Of a stretch of DNA of 64,000 nucleotides, positions 23,946-35,289 are shown in pieces; the stretch's first letter is position 1; every line of letters begins with the position of its first letter. The stretch spans positions 73,301,135 to 73,365,134 of the forward strand of contig CM035234.1 of assembly GCA_020226215.1 (NCBI GenBank), in the 5' to 3' direction. Made by a program: the position numbers and the translations under genes. The DNA is from Sindora glabra (Eukaryota > Streptophyta > Magnoliopsida > Fabales > Fabaceae). The notes under the pieces are model-generated. The model had not been told where the DNA came from, made no database searches, and saw only the letters and a program-made list of their open reading frames with translations.

Positions 23946-25439
23946 TTTCTGAAAAATAGAAATTTTCGAATTATTGAAGTGAATTAAACTAGCCGTAAAT
24001 CATGTTATGTTTTATTTCATATGAAAAACAAAAATAGCTTTAAAAACAGAAATTAACAAAACAATCTATTCAACATGAGCTTTAGAGATTATAGTAGTAT
24101 TCTTGTCCAAGTTTCTTTTTCAACAAGTTCAAAGCATGATTATTTACAGCATACTTATTAGCGAATTGATAAAATTGTTTTTATAGAGCATCTCACTGTA
24201 TCGAAATCCTTTAATTTAAAAGCTGGTATGAACTTCCTTTACTTGCAATATGCTGAGTATCTACACAAAATCTTTATGTAACGATGATATGCACTCTCTC
24301 GATTTCTTCTCTATTCATTTTCTTAATAAAAAAATAAGTATTTTTTTTTGAAATTCATAATTTTTTTTAAGATCCACCATTTTAATGCTAAAAAATTTTC
24401 ATATTTATTTCCACTCTAAATTCATATCCTCAAATTTTTAAAGAAAATTCGGAGATCCAAATTCATGTAATGGAGATTTGTACTTCCATTTTTCTTTTAG
24501 TTATTTTTCTATTGTATTAGAAAGGAATAAATGCATCAATAATTGGTGGATTAGTGACAGTAGATTGAATACCAAGAAATTCTGAGTGTATAAAGATCAT
24601 GAATGTTAATTTGCTTCTCATAAATTATGATAAATTACTTATTTATACTGCCTAAATGAGAAGAACTTTTCATATCTTTAAAAGATAAAAATATAAAATT
24701 ATTTCTATTTAATTTCATTAATGAGTACTTTAAATTTTTATCTTTAGAAAATTATAATAAATAAATATAGTTTATTAATGATAAACATAATATAATATTT
24801 TATTATATATACATATTTAAATATAATTATTAATTATATAAACTAAAATTATTTTATTAATCACATAATGAATAGAATGAGTATTATATAAAATAAATAT
24901 TAAATATTATATCATAAATATAATCATAGAATTATTTTGATAGAAATTTAATTCTAAATAGAATTATACTCATTACATAAATCTGTTATATAATTTTATT
25001 TATTATTTTATATTTATTATCTTTATGTTAAATATTTGTGTATTTCTTATCTATATTATATAAATTTGATAGAATTAATTATTTATTGTATTAATTATTT
25101 AATTAATATTTTTTCTCATTTAAATCAAATTACATTTTAATTATACTTATATTAAGATCATTTAAGATATATATAAGACATCTTAATTTTTTTTATATAA
25201 ACTTATTTTACGTTTTTATATTAAATTAAAAAAATAAATTATCAATTTAGAAAAATTATAATAAAAAAGATATTAGAAATATGATTAAAAAATTTTAGAG
25301 ATTATTATAATCTATTGATATTTTATATTTTTTATATTATAATTTTAAAGAGCATATTGGTTATTTTAGTAATACTTTTTAACAAGTTTAAAACTAATTC
25401 AATAAAATATAAGAAATTAATTTTAATGAAGTATCAATT
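23946..25439. other. Intergenic, AT-rich
   Basis: Between the two family C copies. Very AT-rich (especially 24.7-25.4 kb) with no open frame of note. No gene that I can support. Confidence 0.6.
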
Positions 25440-25850
25440 TCATTAAGAATCATTTGATTATCATAAAAAGTAATTTCTCATAAGAAATTAAACTTTCAAG
25501 AAATAATTTTTTATATGAACTTTTCAGTTTAATTTATACTGGAAGAGTGATATTTTTTAAGAAGTAATTTTTTATATTTTATTTAATTCAACTTTAAATT
25601 TCTTAAAAAGTATTAATAAAATAACTATTATATCATCAATATTATTATAATATAAATTAATAAATTTTAATTACCATTAATTAAATTTTATGAGAATAAT
25701 TTTGTCTTTCTATTCAAAAATAATATAAGAAGTAGATTTACTTAAATGAGAGGTAGATAAGCAATTTCCTATATTCTATAGAAAATAAAACTTCTTAAAA
25801 ATTCTATTTCTTGTAAAAACTTAACTCCTATATAAATTAAATGAATCCTG
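25440..25850 (+). repeat. MITE-like repeat, family C, copy 3
   Basis: The closest match to copy 2. The segment TATTATAATATAAATTAATA is identical in both, and flanking blocks follow in order. The left end CATTTGATTATCATAAAAAG and the inverted right end of copy 1 (TTATTTGGTTGACTATTATT) suggest degenerate terminal inverted repeats. Confidence 0.6.
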
Positions 25851-28460
25851 ACAATACTCCTCTTAATTTAAATAAAAACAGATAGTATGTTTGTCTAGGT
25901 GGCAAATTTTAAATAATTATACTTAATTCAGCAATTTTGGACAAAGAGATATGACAAAATTAAAAATCTTAAATGAAACTTTAGTTGCCAATAGCTTAAC
26001 ACGCATGCACATACTCCTAGTTTGCTGTCACACAGTGTAATATATTATATTATATTTAATATGAATCCATTCAATTTGTACCATTATCTCCGCATGATAT
26101 TTATATGCACCCTGGGATATGAGCTATTAAAAATTCTAAGCATACAATTAATTTAATTGAAAAAACGATGCAATAATAACGTAGACTATAAAGCAATTTT
26201 AAACGATTTAAAAGAGTGAAAAATTTACTTTAAAATATCATGATTATCAATTTGAAAATTATTAATAATTAACATTCACTTAAAATTGTTATATAATTAT
26301 AATGAAACTAACGTATTCAATATTAAAAAATATAAGATATTAATGTCATAATTTAATTTGAGGAGGGATATATGAATGATGACCATTAGATATATTTATA
26401 TGTTGATGATTTAATAATTGTTCAACTTTCTGAAATAAAACAATGTATTATGCAATATTATATAATGTAATTTCATTTAAATCATAATGACTGTACTTCA
26501 ATTTGTATTTTAAAATGTTAGTACATGTTTAACTGTAGTTTTAGTCCAAAATAGCTAAAACCTTAATCTTGTGTTTTTAAGAATTGCAATGTTGGATTTT
26601 TTTTAATTGCTTCTACTATGATGTACAGTAATTATCAAGTAAGATAATGGATAAAATTGATTTGATTTTTAAAATTCAATAATCAAAATTATCATTTAGA
26701 AACTACAAAAATAATTCTTAATTACTGTTTTTTTTTAATAATGTATATTCTTCTCATTTACCACCAGATACTCTACATTGACAATGGGCCATATTTAAAC
26801 TCGTGTTACAATCAAAGTTCCCACAAGAACATTTGACCAGCACAATACAAATTCTCTTTGTCTAAAGACATAAATAGGACCAGCATGTCTTTGGATACAA
26901 AAACGTGCATAGGACCCTACATCGAATATTGAAATCGGTACATTGCTGAATTCAATAGTTAGATTTCATTCATTGATATTTCAGGCAAGCTTGAGGACAT
27001 GAGAAAAAGAGAGTTCCAGAGATAACACTAGAATTCAGATGCAATTGCATCCCTACCTTCTTTTTCTCTACAATTTTTTTTTTTAATTTGATCACATTAT
27101 ATTACATGTGCTTCATATCCATAAAGCATCTTGAATGTGATGAATGATTGAAATATCTACAGCTGGCTTGCTACTCAAATTTGATATTTTGGTTCATTTG
27201 TTAGCTGTCATTTGCATACACCCCCATCCTTTTCTTTCCTCATGCACCAACTCTGTTAATTTTCCTTCAACCATTATTCAGAGCTTTCCTACCACCACAA
27301 CCCCACACAATGGCCAATAACTCCACGGAAAAAAGCTGGTTGCCCACATGGAATAGCCACATTATCCTCACAATGAGAGACAGGAGAACTCCACAAACTG
27401 TTTTGGGTTCCACTTCCTTTCTTTATGTGAAATTAGAGTGAAGTGACCATGAAGCAACTAATCAATCTAAAACCACATCCTTGTTTCCACTTTCCACTAT
27501 ATATCCACTTTCTCTCACCTATCTGTGCAGTCCAGAATTATGGGTCTCAGATATGTAAATAAGAGTGGATGGAGAGTGAATATAAAAATTTGTATGTAAC
27601 ATTACTCCATAAGAACATAATTTTTTAGCATCCATGTCATTATAAAAGTAAACAGTCTTTAACACTTCCTTCCAATTGACAATCATAATCGCAGGAGACT
27701 ACACACAATAACCAAAAACTACTTGAAAACATGAAATTAGAGCACTGCTTACATTTGTGAATGGCCAACAGCTATCACCGACTGCAATTTGCAAAAAATT
27801 TACAATAAAATACAGCACATAGTAAAAAAGAATCAAGAAGAAAGACCATGAGGAGATAATTGAAATGATCGAATCTGCACACCAAGAAATTAGTTATTAC
27901 GATGGGAAATTTAGAGTTTACACTCCAGATTAAATAGGTTGAATCATCTGCAACAGTACTTTTGTCAACCATATTTATCCCAAGTGATTCAGTGACTTGA
28001 CGAAGGCCATCATTTCAATATATCACCTTGTCAAGTCTTACTTCAGTTTTGCAGAACAGAGAAAACTGCCCAGTCTCTTCTTTGTATCAAGACGGATGAT
28101 GAATCTTTACGATGAATCATTACAAGACAGTTGATAAATCTTTAGTAAATACTAACATACTCAACAAGTTGATTATTCCTAATTCAGAAGAACTCTGAGC
28201 TCTAGTGAAAAGATAAAACAATAGAATTGTTGCATGTACTTCTAAACAAGACCAAAAGAAAATGAAAAAAATATAGTTGATGTCGGGAGATGATTCACTT
28301 TCATTTGCAATTGTTACAACAAAAGAAATTTGAAGAACAGACCCATCTTCTCTATTGTTGACTGAAAAAATTAAAATGAACTGTGAGAAAGAAACATGTA
28401 AAAGTAAAAGAACAACAAGAATGTTACAGTGATCAGAGTGTGTCATCACCAATCAGCCAA
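25851..28460. other. Intergenic, includes 3' flank of methyltransferase-like gene
   Basis: The segment 25.85-26.75 kb is AT-rich. From about 26.76 to 28.46 kb the composition is more balanced; part of this should be the 3' UTR of the minus-strand gene ending at 28461. Open frames here (27775-27972, 28120-28452) are short and hydrophobic, with no recognised domain. Confidence 0.5.
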
Positions 28461-30008
28461 TTACCACCATTGATGAACAAGAACTCCAGTTTGTCTAAGA
28501 GAAGTGAAGAGCTCCAAGCATTGGTCATAGGTTTTCTCATACTTTGCACTCCTCTGCCCTGGGCAACATCTCTGCCACCTATTATAGTGGCATTCCAGAA
28601 AAATCTCATCTACCAAACAGATAGCTCCAGTCTCGAACAATCTTGGAATCAGGTCAAATTCAGTACCTTCCACATCCATTTTCATCACCACAAAATCATT
28701 CTTCGAAACAGTGCTCTTCAACCAGTCTGCAAAATCAAATCCTTGGATCTTCTCTACCTCACCAACAAAAACACCTGAAGACACCAAAGGCTGAATCCTA
28801 CCCATTCCTCTACCTTTAACATCAACTTCCTTGCCAGGATCATGATTAATTTCGAAAATTAAACTCTCATTTCTCAGCCATGCTGCGTAAGGAAGCAAAG
28901 TGATTCCTTTCTTCTTCCCATACTCTTGGTGAAAAGTTTTATCAGCCTCAACTGCATACACATCAAAGGTCTTATTCTGCTTTGGATACTGCTTCTTGAA
29001 CCAACTTCCAATGCTAGAGCCATAACTTCTAGCTCCAACATCCACATAAACGTACCTGTTCTTAAAACTAATATCAACCATTGAAGGAAGGTACTTCATG
29101 TTCTGTATATTCTTCTTCAAAGTAATCCATGGCTTCAATGGCTCCTTTGCAATTAAAGGTTCGGCATTCCTGATCAACTGTTGCTTATACCCAGGAACCG
29201 AACACTTCCCTATAGAATCCCCCCCAATTTTCTCAACCCTGTGACCTATATTACCATCACCCTCTTTCTTTAAAACAATTTCACGTATATAAGGCATTGA
29301 AGAATCAAACCCATCTATATCACGAGATTTGACTAAGCTGCAACAATTAAACAAATCAAGGAATGAATTGAAACTATACGTATCTTTAGCCTTTATGTGG
29401 ACCACTACAAACCCTTCGGGTTTCAGCGTCCGAGCAATCTCAGAGGCAAATTCTGATGCTTTTGCCGATTTCTCAAGCCCACCCTCGCCGGAAAATATGA
29501 AATCAAAGAAGTTGTCACCAAAGGGTATCTTATGAGCCTGACCCGCTTTCACCAGAGGCTTCGAAGCCTTTTTTGAAATTCCGATTGAATCCGAAACGCC
29601 GATCTCCTTCAAGGCGAAAACGTCGTGCCCCGTTGGCGTTTCCACACATAGAGCTTTTGACTCCGGTGATAGGTAGCGCTCGGAGATTAGATCCTGGAAT
29701 ACGGAAGAGTAGAAATGAACGGCCTTGATCCAATCCCTGCTGGTGTAGAGTTCAGGCTGCATCCCGCCTGCGGCAGTCGATCGGATAGCGTCGTTGGAAG
29801 TCGCCGCCGAAGCTCCGGTCCCCGCGCCGGCAATTACAAAGTTCAAACTTTCCGGCATGGAAAAGAAGCAGAAGTCGCCGACGTTGCAAGACTCGCCGGC
29901 GGTGGTTATGACGTAAGCAAACCGAACAATGATGATGAAAACGCCGACGAGCAGCAACCGTACCAGAACATTCCTGAGAAAGCCGGGCTTGCCTGTGGTA
30001 GGCTCCAT
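28461..30008 (-). CDS. Membrane-anchored methyltransferase-like protein (DUF7870/FkbM-like C-terminus)
   Basis: A single-exon gene of 515 residues. Residues 11-36 are a hydrophobic signal anchor after a short basic N-terminus, predicting a type II membrane protein, probably Golgi or endomembrane. Residues about 115-225 resemble a weak class I methyltransferase fold (IPFGDNFFDFIFSG at 161-174). Residues about 310-515 form a second, better-conserved SAM-dependent unit: YVDVGARSYGSS (321-332), VYAVEAD (350-356) and VVMKMDVEGTEFDLIP (440-455), the last being a typical FkbM motif. A Cys-rich segment (LECHYNRWQRCCPGQ, 471-485) and the HQWW C-terminus match the plant-specific family I know as DUF7870. 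Possible N-glycosylation sites are NKT (345) and NES (380). The substrate is unknown. No introns; upstream sequence 30.1-30.5 kb is GC-richer and likely holds the promoter and leader. Confidence 0.88.
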   Translation of the reverse strand: MEPTTGKPGFLRNVLVRLLLVGVFIIIVRFAYVITTAGESCNVGDFCFFSMPESLNFVIAGAGTGASAATSNDAIRSTAAGGMQPELYTSRDWIKAVHFYSSVFQDLISERYLSPESKALCVETPTGHDVFALKEIGVSDSIGISKKASKPLVKAGQAHKIPFGDNFFDFIFSGEGGLEKSAKASEFASEIARTLKPEGFVVVHIKAKDTYSFNSFLDLFNCCSLVKSRDIDGFDSSMPYIREIVLKKEGDGNIGHRVEKIGGDSIGKCSVPGYKQQLIRNAEPLIAKEPLKPWITLKKNIQNMKYLPSMVDISFKNRYVYVDVGARSYGSSIGSWFKKQYPKQNKTFDVYAVEADKTFHQEYGKKKGITLLPYAAWLRNESLIFEINHDPGKEVDVKGRGMGRIQPLVSSGVFVGEVEKIQGFDFADWLKSTVSKNDFVVMKMDVEGTEFDLIPRLFETGAICLVDEIFLECHYNRWQRCCPGQRSAKYEKTYDQCLELFTSLRQTGVLVHQWW

Positions 30009-30600
30009 AAAAGCTGACTATACACCTTTCCAGAACGAATAAAAAAATTGAAAAATGTATAAAATTTCACAAAGAGAATTGAATAAGAGCTCCGATTTTT
30101 CTGCTATTGGAAGAATAATGGAATTCGGGTCAATACTGAATTGGCTTATCGAGAGCAGAAACGAGCAGATGTATGGTTAGCTCCGACGAGGGCAGGCCTT
30201 CTGAGAGTGGCAGAAATAGGGAAATAGAGGGAAAAAGGAGGGACAAAAGGGGAAGACATTATTGATTCTGAGAAATGAAGAAGAAGCCTATAGAGAAATG
30301 CAGAGCGAGTCCATGAGTTGGTGCTGTGACTCGGAGAGTGTAACTCAGTAATGGCGTCGAGAGTGCGGAATAAAAACGCGACAAAGAGAATGTGAACGCG
30401 TGGTGACTGGAATAGCCGGTTACGCTTGGACACGGTGGAGAGGCGGATAGAGCTGCGTCGATCAAGGAAAGTGACAGAGCTTCCATAATTATTGGGCATC
30501 TGATTCTTCTAAATAACAATAATGCCATTATGGGTGTTGCATTATAGTATTTTTTGTGAAAACAAGTTAAAAACAGAATGGATTTTTTTTTTAACAAAAA
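30009..30600 (-). promoter_or_regulatory. Probable promoter/leader region of methyltransferase-like gene
   Basis: Composition rises sharply above the AT-rich background between about 30130 and 30500, directly upstream of the start codon at 30008. Minus-strand open frames (30146-30499, 30259-30597) overlap each other in different frames and look incidental; one could act as an upstream ORF. No specific element is defended. Confidence 0.4.
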
Positions 30601-30699
30601 TGTAATGAATTACTTTCTTTTCTGGTATTTATTTGGCTACTGCTCAAAGATTAGATCTATTTTATTCTTACGGTGCGAATAATAAGTAATAAAATCTTT

Positions 30700-31001
30700 G
30701 AGTTTATTTGGTTTGTATTTTTAAAAATAATTTTTAGTTTTTAAAAATAAAAAATTTATTTATTTAAGTGTTTTTCCTCTTTAATTTTAAAAACTGTTTT
30801 CAAAATATGTGTTTTAAAAGTAAGAAAATAGAAATAATTTTAAATTTTTTTTATTTTTTATTTTCAAAATAGATATTTTTATAATTCAAGATTATTTTTA
30901 AAATAATTTATCAAATATTTTCTTGTTTTAATTATTTTTAAAACCTATTTTATAAAACTGTTTTTAAGAACCAAAAACAAAAAATGCAGACGAACGGACT
31001 C
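30700..31001. mobile_element. MITE, family D, about 302 bp
   Basis: Ends are GAGTTTATTTGGTTTGTATT and, inverted, GAGTCCGTTCGTCTGCATTT, followed inward by poly-A/T-rich arms with TTTTTAAAAATA and TTCTTAAAAACAG. Flanked on both sides by TTT, a possible 3-bp target duplication. It lies about 700 bp upstream of the methyltransferase-like gene. A related element is at about 50410-50705. Confidence 0.65.
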
Positions 31002-31004
31002 TTT

Positions 31005-32630
31005 AATTTTTCATTCTTTCGATAAAATTGGAATGATATAAAATGTTTAATTTTTCATTAATTAATATTGTCTGACATGAAATTCAGTCTCTAAATAAAT
31101 TAATTAGATATTATTACTAGACCAATCATTTGATAGGCCTTTTTGTTTTTCTACTTTTGGAATCCGAATAATAAGACGGCCAAATTGCATGAATTAAGAA
31201 ACATGATTGGCAGTTAGGCTTAATTTAGCACTATTCCATTGCGGCTGGAGCCTGGATTGATTGAGTAAAGCTTTATTTGGCCCCATCTGATTCGAAAGAA
31301 GAAAACCTTCTTTTTCGAGTTTGGGTTAAGCGGAAGACGTTGAATTTTTAATTATATAATTTCATCTGTTATAAAAATTTAGACCTTTTGATTTTCAAAT
31401 TAAGAAATTTGAAAAGTGGGTCAAGATCTATTTATTTAAATATTTATTTAATATTGCCGGATCGATCTATTGCTTTCGTTTAATTTAATTAATAATGCGT
31501 CAGATTAGTTGATATATTTTAATTATTGAGTCATAATAAAATAAATAAAATTATAAAATACTTTTTTCAAATAATTAGCTTTTGTTTCTTTAACTTTAAA
31601 AATATAAAATTCAATGTTCAAATTATATAAAATTTAAAATTGACATCTATCATTTATATAATTAATTATTTTATTAAATTATATATTTTTATAAACTTTT
31701 TAAACGTAAATTATAATGTCATTATATTAGAAGCTATATGATATTTCTGTATTGACTTTTAAAATATGACCTTGGGCATGTACCATTACCATAAGGGAAG
31801 ATCCAATTTTGAATATTTGAATTGCAAATCAATCAAATCAAATTAAATCTCTATATATTTAAATTTCAATTTATTTTAAATAAATAAATAAAAATTGGAG
31901 TCAAATATTATTAAATTTAAATAATTTAAATTCAAATTTAATTTAAATACAAGTTCAAATAAATTTATATAAATTTATTTGAATAGTATATTATTAAAAT
32001 TAAATTTTTTCAATGAACTTGCAAAATCACCCACCCACCCCAACATATATATAGATACACATACAATGACACAAATGTAATTCTAAAATTTTTGGGTTGA
32101 AATTTTTAAAAATTACTTTTTTTTTATATTAAATCTGAGAAAGCATTGATTTTAAATTCTTGTTCGCATTACCGAAATGTAGGGCGAATCCAAATTCTGT
32201 AAATGCAACGATTGCCTTTTTTTTAAGTATTTTTTCATCGTTACATCTTATTTCTCGTTGATATTTCTAAATCTTTTTTTGTGCACACAAAAAGTTGGAT
32301 CACCATGTATCTCACACTCCACACTAGAAGTCACGTGATATTTCAATATTCACTTCCTAAAATATAATTTACGCTGACGCTTAATTTACCAAAAAAAATT
32401 ATATTATTAAGAAGTTGGAATAGATTATGAAATTTTTATATTTAATTTAAATTTTTTAAAAATATATTTTCAAAAAATTTATTCATATTTTTAAAAATAT
32501 TTTTAATTTAATATTCTCTCAAAATATTTTTATATGGAGAAATAGGTATATTATATTATTATAATATAAGAATATTTAATTAATTTAAATATATTATTTT
32601 ATTTACAATTCTATTAAATCTTTACTATCA
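31005..32630. other. Intergenic, AT-rich
   Basis: No gene recognised. The segment 31.8-32.0 kb is a low-complexity A/T stretch of repeated AAATTTAAAT-like words. Confidence 0.6.
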
Positions 32631-33130
32631 TTAGCACTTTATTTCATTATTATCTATCATTATTGACTATTGTTAGACATCACTAACAAAAATCAATCAC
32701 TGCCTACCATTACTTACTATCTTCCATCACTAACTACCTTCTACTACCATTAATCTTTAGTAATTATTATTGACTACTACTCACTTTTAGTAATCATTAT
32801 TAATTATCATTCATTATTAATGATTATCATTTTTCACTACCACCACCACCTATCTCCTGTAATTATCATCAATCACTACTTATTGTCTATAATTATTTTT
32901 GGAAACCATCTACTACCAATGACTACTACTTATTATTATCTACCTCTAACTAGTACTCATCACCAATAATTATTATTTATCATTATTCACCACTATTAAT
33001 TATTATTTATTATTATTTATTTTTTATGACTATTATTAATAATTACTCACCATTTATAATCATCGTTCATTGCCACCGTTACTATCACCTACTACTAGCG
33101 GTTATTGTTAATTATTATCCACCATTATTA
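32630..33130. repeat. G-poor degenerate trinucleotide low-complexity region
   Basis: About 500 bp built from ATT, ACT, CAT and TATC words (for example CATTATTATCTATCATTATT, CACTACCACCACCACCTATC). By hand count the plus strand has only about one G per 20 bases, with C several times more frequent, so the strand asymmetry is strong. It reads as a decayed triplet-type satellite. Confidence 0.7.
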
Positions 33131-33499
33131 ATCACTCAATTTTTAATAATGATAGTTTTGATAATTTAAAAATATTTTTAAAAAAATTTAAAATATTTAA
33201 AATATAATATTATAATATTTCTAAAAATATTTCTAATTAAATTAAATATAATATAACATATTTCTAAAAATTAAAATTTAAAAAATTATATTCCTAATAT
33301 TTTCCCAAGAATAAATATTTAGTTTCGTAAACGAAACTTAACCTTATAATTATTCCATTACCAAAATGGGAGACAAAATTCGGTGAGTGCACCGTTTCTT
33401 TTGCTTCGAGAGTATAGGTAATCAAGATATGGAGAAGAGGAATTATGTAGAAATGTGGAATTGTTAGGAATTTGAATATTTTTAAATCAATAAATTAAG

Positions 33500-33742
33500 G
33501 TTCTATTTAGTTTGTTAAAAAATATTTTTTATCAAAAATATGATTTATATATATAGATGAAGGAATGATATATTTTTTATATTTATAGCTAAAAAGGTAC
33601 TAGAGTTATATAAATGAAAAAAATAATTTTTTTAAAAAATCTTCATTATTAACATTAAATAAATAAGATAATTTTTCCTAACTTAACACTTTATAATTAT
33701 CATTTATGAAAAACATTTCCATCAAAATAAACTAAACTAGGT
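33500..33742. mobile_element. MITE-like element, about 240 bp
   Basis: Left end CTATTTAGTTTGTTAAAAAATA and, inverted, right end CTAGTTTAGTTTATTTTGATGG give short imperfect inverted termini; the interior is AT-rich. No open frame. Boundaries approximate. Confidence 0.4.
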
Positions 33743-34030
33743 AAAATATATAACTCTTAAATTGGAATTAAAGAACTAAAGTTGAAATTTTTTTTATTCA
33801 AATGTCATTTGTTTGTGGATTTTATCTTTTTTTATAATTAAGTTAAACGTAACTCCTTAATTAAAATTAGTATAAAGTTTTTTATTCAAATAATATACAG
33901 TATTTTTATGTTTTTTAATCTCCCTTATGTATTAAACTTATTCTCCAAAAATTTTTATATGCGTTTTTGGTGATTTATTCAATTTTATTGTAAAAAAATC
34001 TCTGAAATCAGGGACCATTTGGTCCAAAAC

Positions 34031-34060
34031 GTGTGTGTGTATATATATATATATATATAA
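34031..34060. repeat. (GT)5(AT)n microsatellite
   Basis: Five GT units followed by about nine or ten AT units. Confidence 0.95.
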
Positions 34061-34079
34061 TTGGATTGTTAATAGAAGT

Positions 34080-34256
34080 CAAACGCCTCGAGAAGCATGC
34101 CCGACCGAGAGCGAGTAATAACCAATGCTGAGTAGGCGCATGAATCCAAGTCGTTAGTTAGCACTGCCATTTTGACGATAAAGACGACGCAAACGCGTTA
34201 AGGTCAGATCACATCACATGCCAAAATTCTCCCCTCACTCGGTCAGCGTATGCAAC
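34080..34256. other. GC-richer island 1 in gene desert
   Basis: About 180 bp of mixed-composition sequence with several CpGs (CGCCTCGAG, GACGACGCAAACGCG) within DNA that is otherwise very AT-rich. No open frame or known motif. It could be a relic promoter or exon. Confidence 0.4.
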
Positions 34257-34494
34257 TTCCGGCGTAATTTTTTTTTTTTAAAAAAAAATCCTTTCAAACC
34301 TACGATATATAAATTATTAAAGTTAAGACATTTTATTTTTATGAAATAAATTTCTGTATTAATTATTTTTAAAAATTTTTAAATCATACTTAAATTTATT
34401 TTTATTTCATATCTTTTTTAACAAATCAATAATTAAATAAAAATATTATTTATATATATTTTTATTTAATATATAAAAAAATTTATCCTTAAAA

Positions 34495-34650
34495 TAGGAT
34501 TTATAACAATTTAATTTTTAAAATTAAATAAAATTTTGATCCTTATAAGGATTAGAATTTATATCAATTTAATTTTTAAAATTTTAAAATCAAATAAAAT
34601 TTTAATCCGATTTGAATTTATACCAATTTGATCTTATGAAGGATTAAAAT
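34495..34650. repeat. Imperfect tandem repeat, about three copies
   Basis: Copies of a 50-65-bp unit, GGATTTATAACAATTTAATT then TTTAAAATTAAATAAAATTT, starting near 34497, 34548 and 34611. The third copy is partial. Confidence 0.6.
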
Positions 34651-34864
34651 TTTATTTACATTTAAAACTTTAAACTTCAAATTAATACAAACCTTATGTC
34701 AAATATAAATCGAATATTTTAAAAATTAAAATAAAATTTTAATCAAGGCATAATATTTTTAATCTCATTAATTTATTAGTATTATTATTTATTATATTAT
34801 ATTTTAAGAAATTAACCTATTAGTTGTTTAATTTTCACCTTCACATTATGGTGATGGAAAAATA

Positions 34865-35285
34865 TTCAACTTCTCAAAATATAATTAAAAACAAATTAAA
34901 TTAATTGTTGCTTTAGCAAAATTTGAAATTATTTTAAATGATTTATGACAAAACTAATAACAATTCTGGACGTTAAGCATTAAATGTATATCTCTAATTA
35001 ACTAAATTAAATATTTTATTTTTATTTTTAATAATAAAATAAATGATAATATATTTAATAATGAAATCATATATTTAATATTTTATTTCTATTGTAATAA
35101 AGTATTTGATGTAATGTTATTTATTATATTACTAAAAATAGAAATAAAACATTTAATCTAATTATTTGAAAATATTCATTTAATGCTTAACACAAACGGA
35201 ACTATTGTTAGCATTTTTCATGATTTATTCATTTTTAATTGCATATTAATAACTCTGTTTCGTTTTTAATTAGTTTTCTAGTGAC
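34865..35285. mobile_element. Fold-back inverted-repeat element (long-TIR 5)
   Basis: The left half aligns with the reverse complement of the right half almost to the centre: GTTAAGCATTAAATG (34972 and inverted at about 35190), TTTTATTT.TATTTTTA.TAAT, AAATGATTTATGA/AATAAATCATGA, and TAACAAT. Arms are roughly 190 bp. A transcript would form a long imperfect hairpin. No coding sequence. Confidence 0.7.
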
Positions 35286-35289
35286 AACA

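Noticed and set aside
29715..30017. 100-codon plus-strand frame over the methyltransferase-like gene
   Set aside because: It is antisense to the conserved N-terminal coding region and has no homology.
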